Shown: piece by piece, positions 62,296 through 64,000 of the stretch
How positions within the stretch are numbered: the stretch's first letter is position 1
How the letters are laid out: the number at the start of each line of letters is the position of its first letter
From: Desulfococcus multivorans
Lineage (GTDB): Bacteria > Desulfobacterota > Desulfobacteria > Desulfobacterales > Desulfococcaceae
Direction: 5' to 3'
Length of the DNA stretch: 64,000 bases
Assembly (NCBI RefSeq): GCF_001854245.1
Contig: NZ_CP015381.1
Coordinates: forward strand, 2,701,001 to 2,765,000
Notes under the pieces: model-generated
What the model was told of the DNA's origin: nothing
Database searches by the model: none
Seen by the model: the letters and a program-made list of their open reading frames with translations, nothing else
Position numbers and translations under genes: made by a program

Positions 62296-63795
62296 ATGAA
62301 TATTGTCAGTAATCTTGAAAGAAGTGTAACATTCTGTCCTGACAAGCCCGCCATTATTTTTGAAGATACCCCCATAACCTATAAAGAGCTTCATCTTAAA
62401 GTCTGCCGCCTTGCATCAAGAATGCGCAGTCTCGGCGTTAAAAAGGGAGATCGTATTGCCCTTTTCATGGCCAATATTCCCGAGTTTGCGATCGTTTACT
62501 ATGCCGCTATGAAGCTTGGTGCCATTGCTGTATCCCTCAATGTCATGCTGGTAAAAAATGAAGTCAAGTATATCCTGGGAGACTGCGGCGCCAAAATCAT
62601 ATTCGTCGGAGAAGACCAGGCCTGCCAGGTACCCACGGACGATCCGGATGCATTGGAACATATAATTCTAGTAGAAGGTGATGAAAACAATGAGCATCAC
62701 ATCAGCCGCGTATACGATACCGGTGTTGAAACCTTTCAGGCCCTTGACATGGCCGACACGGATCCGGCAGTCATCCTTTACACCTCCGGCACCACAGGAT
62801 ACCCCAAAGGGGCGACGTTGAGTCATTTTAATGTTGTCGCCAACGTCAACTCTACCAATTACCATATCCGCTCCACAAAAGAGGACGTTTTTCACCTGTT
62901 TTTGCCTCTGTTTCATTGTTTCGGGCAAAATTTCATCATGAACTCGTGCATCAAAAAAGGGGCGACCCTTGTCATGCACAAACGTTTTGAGCCGGCCCCT
63001 GTGATCGAAGCCGTCAAAAAACACAAAGTCACCATGTTCTTCGCTGTTCCCACCATTTATATCTACCTTTTAAATATGAAAGATGAGGAGATTGATTTTT
63101 CCAGCATCCGGTATTTTTTCACAGCGGCCTCTGTCATGCCGAATGATGTGGCCAACAGGTGGCGCGCCAAGTACGGCATACCCATCAATGACGGGTACGG
63201 TCTGACGGAATGTTCTCCTTTTGCATGCTATAATCATGATTTTAACTACAAGCCAGGCGCCATCGGCCATCCGGTCATTAACGTGCAGATGAAAATCGTC
63301 GGTGAAGACGGCAAAGCGGCGGCTCCGGGCGAATGGGGTGAAATCTGCATCAAGGGGCCCAATGTCATGCTGGGCTACTGGAACAAACCCACAGAGACCG
63401 AAAAGACCATTATTGACGGCTGGCTGCACACTGGTGATGTTGGGGCCCAGGATGAAGACGGCGACTTTTTCATTGTTGACCGGGTAAAAGATATGATCAT
63501 TTCAGCCGGCAACAACATTTATCCCGCTGAAGTCGAAAATCATATCTACGCGCATCCGGCGGTTAACGAAGTGGCTGTGCTCGGAATCCCGAATGATGTC
63601 AAAGGAGAGTCTGTCAAGGCAGTCATCGTGCTCAAACCTGGAGAAAAAGTTGATCCTGAGGAAATGATCGAGTTCTGCAAGGAACGGATGTCCAGATACA
63701 AGGTGCCAAAATACATCGATTTTGTCACAGAACTTCCTAAAAGCGCCACCGGCAAGATCCTCAAACGAATCCTGCGTGATGAGGCCGCCGATTAA
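62296..63795 (+). CDS. Acyl-CoA synthetase (AMP-forming, ANL family)
   Basis: 499 residues; start supported by AAGGAGG 6 bases upstream. ANL motifs: LYTSGTTGYPKGATLSH (P-loop, about residue 160), YGLTECSPF, GWLHTGDVGAQDEDGDFFIVDR and the catalytic Lys in PKSATGKILKRIL. These ligases activate a carboxylate to its CoA ester with ATP. Sequence resembles medium/long-chain FadD-like rather than the ~530-aa benzoate ligase BamY, but an aromatic or alicyclic acid is possible here. It lies downstream of the two-component genes and upstream of an acyl-CoA dehydrogenase. Confidence 0.9.
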   Translation: MNIVSNLERSVTFCPDKPAIIFEDTPITYKELHLKVCRLASRMRSLGVKKGDRIALFMANIPEFAIVYYAAMKLGAIAVSLNVMLVKNEVKYILGDCGAKIIFVGEDQACQVPTDDPDALEHIILVEGDENNEHHISRVYDTGVETFQALDMADTDPAVILYTSGTTGYPKGATLSHFNVVANVNSTNYHIRSTKEDVFHLFLPLFHCFGQNFIMNSCIKKGATLVMHKRFEPAPVIEAVKKHKVTMFFAVPTIYIYLLNMKDEEIDFSSIRYFFTAASVMPNDVANRWRAKYGIPINDGYGLTECSPFACYNHDFNYKPGAIGHPVINVQMKIVGEDGKAAAPGEWGEICIKGPNVMLGYWNKPTETEKTIIDGWLHTGDVGAQDEDGDFFIVDRVKDMIISAGNNIYPAEVENHIYAHPAVNEVAVLGIPNDVKGESVKAVIVLKPGEKVDPEEMIEFCKERMSRYKVPKYIDFVTELPKSATGKILKRILRDEAAD

Positions 63796-63810
63796 ATTTC
63801 TAACCCTTTT

Positions 63811-63881
63811 CAACTTTCGACTTTCATGCGATGGCCGGATAGAGGTGCCGGGAGGATACGGCCTATCAAAGTCGAAAGTTG
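63811..63881. repeat. 14-bp perfect inverted repeat after the acyl-CoA synthetase gene
   Basis: CAACTTTCGACTTT (63811-63824) and AAAGTCGAAAGTTG (63868-63881) are exact reverse complements separated by 43 bases. It lies between the synthetase stop and the next start. A long-loop terminator, an attenuator or a short dispersed repeat unit are options; no T run follows. Confidence 0.55.
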
Positions 63882-63938
63882 AGTAACCCTTATTGAGAAG
63901 TAAAAAGTTATCCCAAAAAAGTGGGGAGTGGAAACAAT

Positions 63939-64000
63939 ATGGCACAGGCAATCATAGACAAGACAGACCTTGATTTTGTTCTTTTTGAACAGTTTGAGAT
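63939..64000 (+). CDS. Probable acyl-CoA dehydrogenase (3' partial)
   Basis: ATG at 63939 with GGGGAGTGG upstream. Twenty codons are visible, giving MAQAIIDKTDLDFVLFEQFE, which resembles the start of acyl-CoA dehydrogenases of syntrophic and sulfate-reducing bacteria (FVL-EQ pattern). The gene runs out of the window, so the call is tentative. Confidence 0.45.
   Translation, partial: MAQAIIDKTDLDFVLFEQFE

Noticed and set aside
1-64000. CRISPR array, tRNA or rRNA genes
   Set aside because: No regularly spaced repeats, cloverleaf-like segments or rRNA-like stretches were noticed on reading; a covariance search was not possible.

Overview
The window reads as chromosomal DNA of a strictly anaerobic Desulfobacterota (deltaproteobacterial) organism, most likely a sulfate reducer that degrades aromatic compounds. 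This rests on three things seen here: housekeeping genes of deltaproteobacterial type, two tungsten-AOR-family proteins of the class II benzoyl-CoA reductase (BamB) kind with their Fe-S partners, and two redox proteins that read through an in-frame TGA as selenocysteine. The species is not determined. No rRNA, tRNA, CRISPR array, integrase or insertion sequence was recognised.

Left third (1-26 kb), housekeeping: a 5'-truncated YcaO-TPR protein, a LolC/E-type permease without lolD, a CPBP protease, a HEAT-repeat membrane protein, a probable lipoprotein, a HIT protein with an abnormal start, aat, clpA-clpS, secA, an M23 peptidase, folD, argC, an ABC-F ATPase, an alpha/beta hydrolase, a sugar-nucleotide epimerase, a DUF151 nuclease, miaB, a DUF4911 protein, recJ, a 139-aa unknown and an RNase Z-like hydrolase.

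Middle (26-36.4 kb), acyl-CoA metabolism: a leftward operon etfB-etfA-VOC protein-3-hydroxyacyl-CoA dehydrogenase-acyl-CoA dehydrogenase, and divergent from it a two-subunit family I CoA-transferase (GctAB/IpdAB type). Next come two inverted copies of a small DUF2080/AbrB-like gene around a GNAT acetyltransferase, and an adenine-deaminase-like amidohydrolase.

Core (36.5-51.2 kb), one long leftward redox cluster: BamB, BamC, BamD (HdrD-like), BamE (HdrA-like, Sec73), BamF (MvhD-ferredoxin, Sec19), EtfB, EtfA, a second BamB paralogue, a second BamC paralogue, and a membrane Fe-S protein of the HdrD/EMO (ETF:menaquinone oxidoreductase) type. No bamG, bamH or bamI is present. The arrangement suggests two aromatic-ring reductases (or one reductase with two catalytic modules) wired to an Hdr-Mvh bifurcation unit and, through an ETF and the membrane protein, to the quinone pool.

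Right arm (51.3-64 kb): a second GNAT acetyltransferase, an HD-domain protein with a small partner, a long CoA-transferase, a radical SAM/SPASM enzyme, an amidohydrolase, a Cache-HAMP-PAS-PAS histidine kinase with a LuxR-type regulator, an acyl-CoA synthetase and the start of an acyl-CoA dehydrogenase. This arm looks more A/T-rich than the left.

The most striking unlisted signal is a 21-bp palindrome, consensus TGTAGYT-N7-AGYTACA, sitting on or beside the -10 box of four sigma70-type promoters: the CoA-transferase pair, bamB, the second GNAT gene and the HD gene. It links the scattered operons into one putative aromatic-degradation regulon whose regulator is not obvious in the window.
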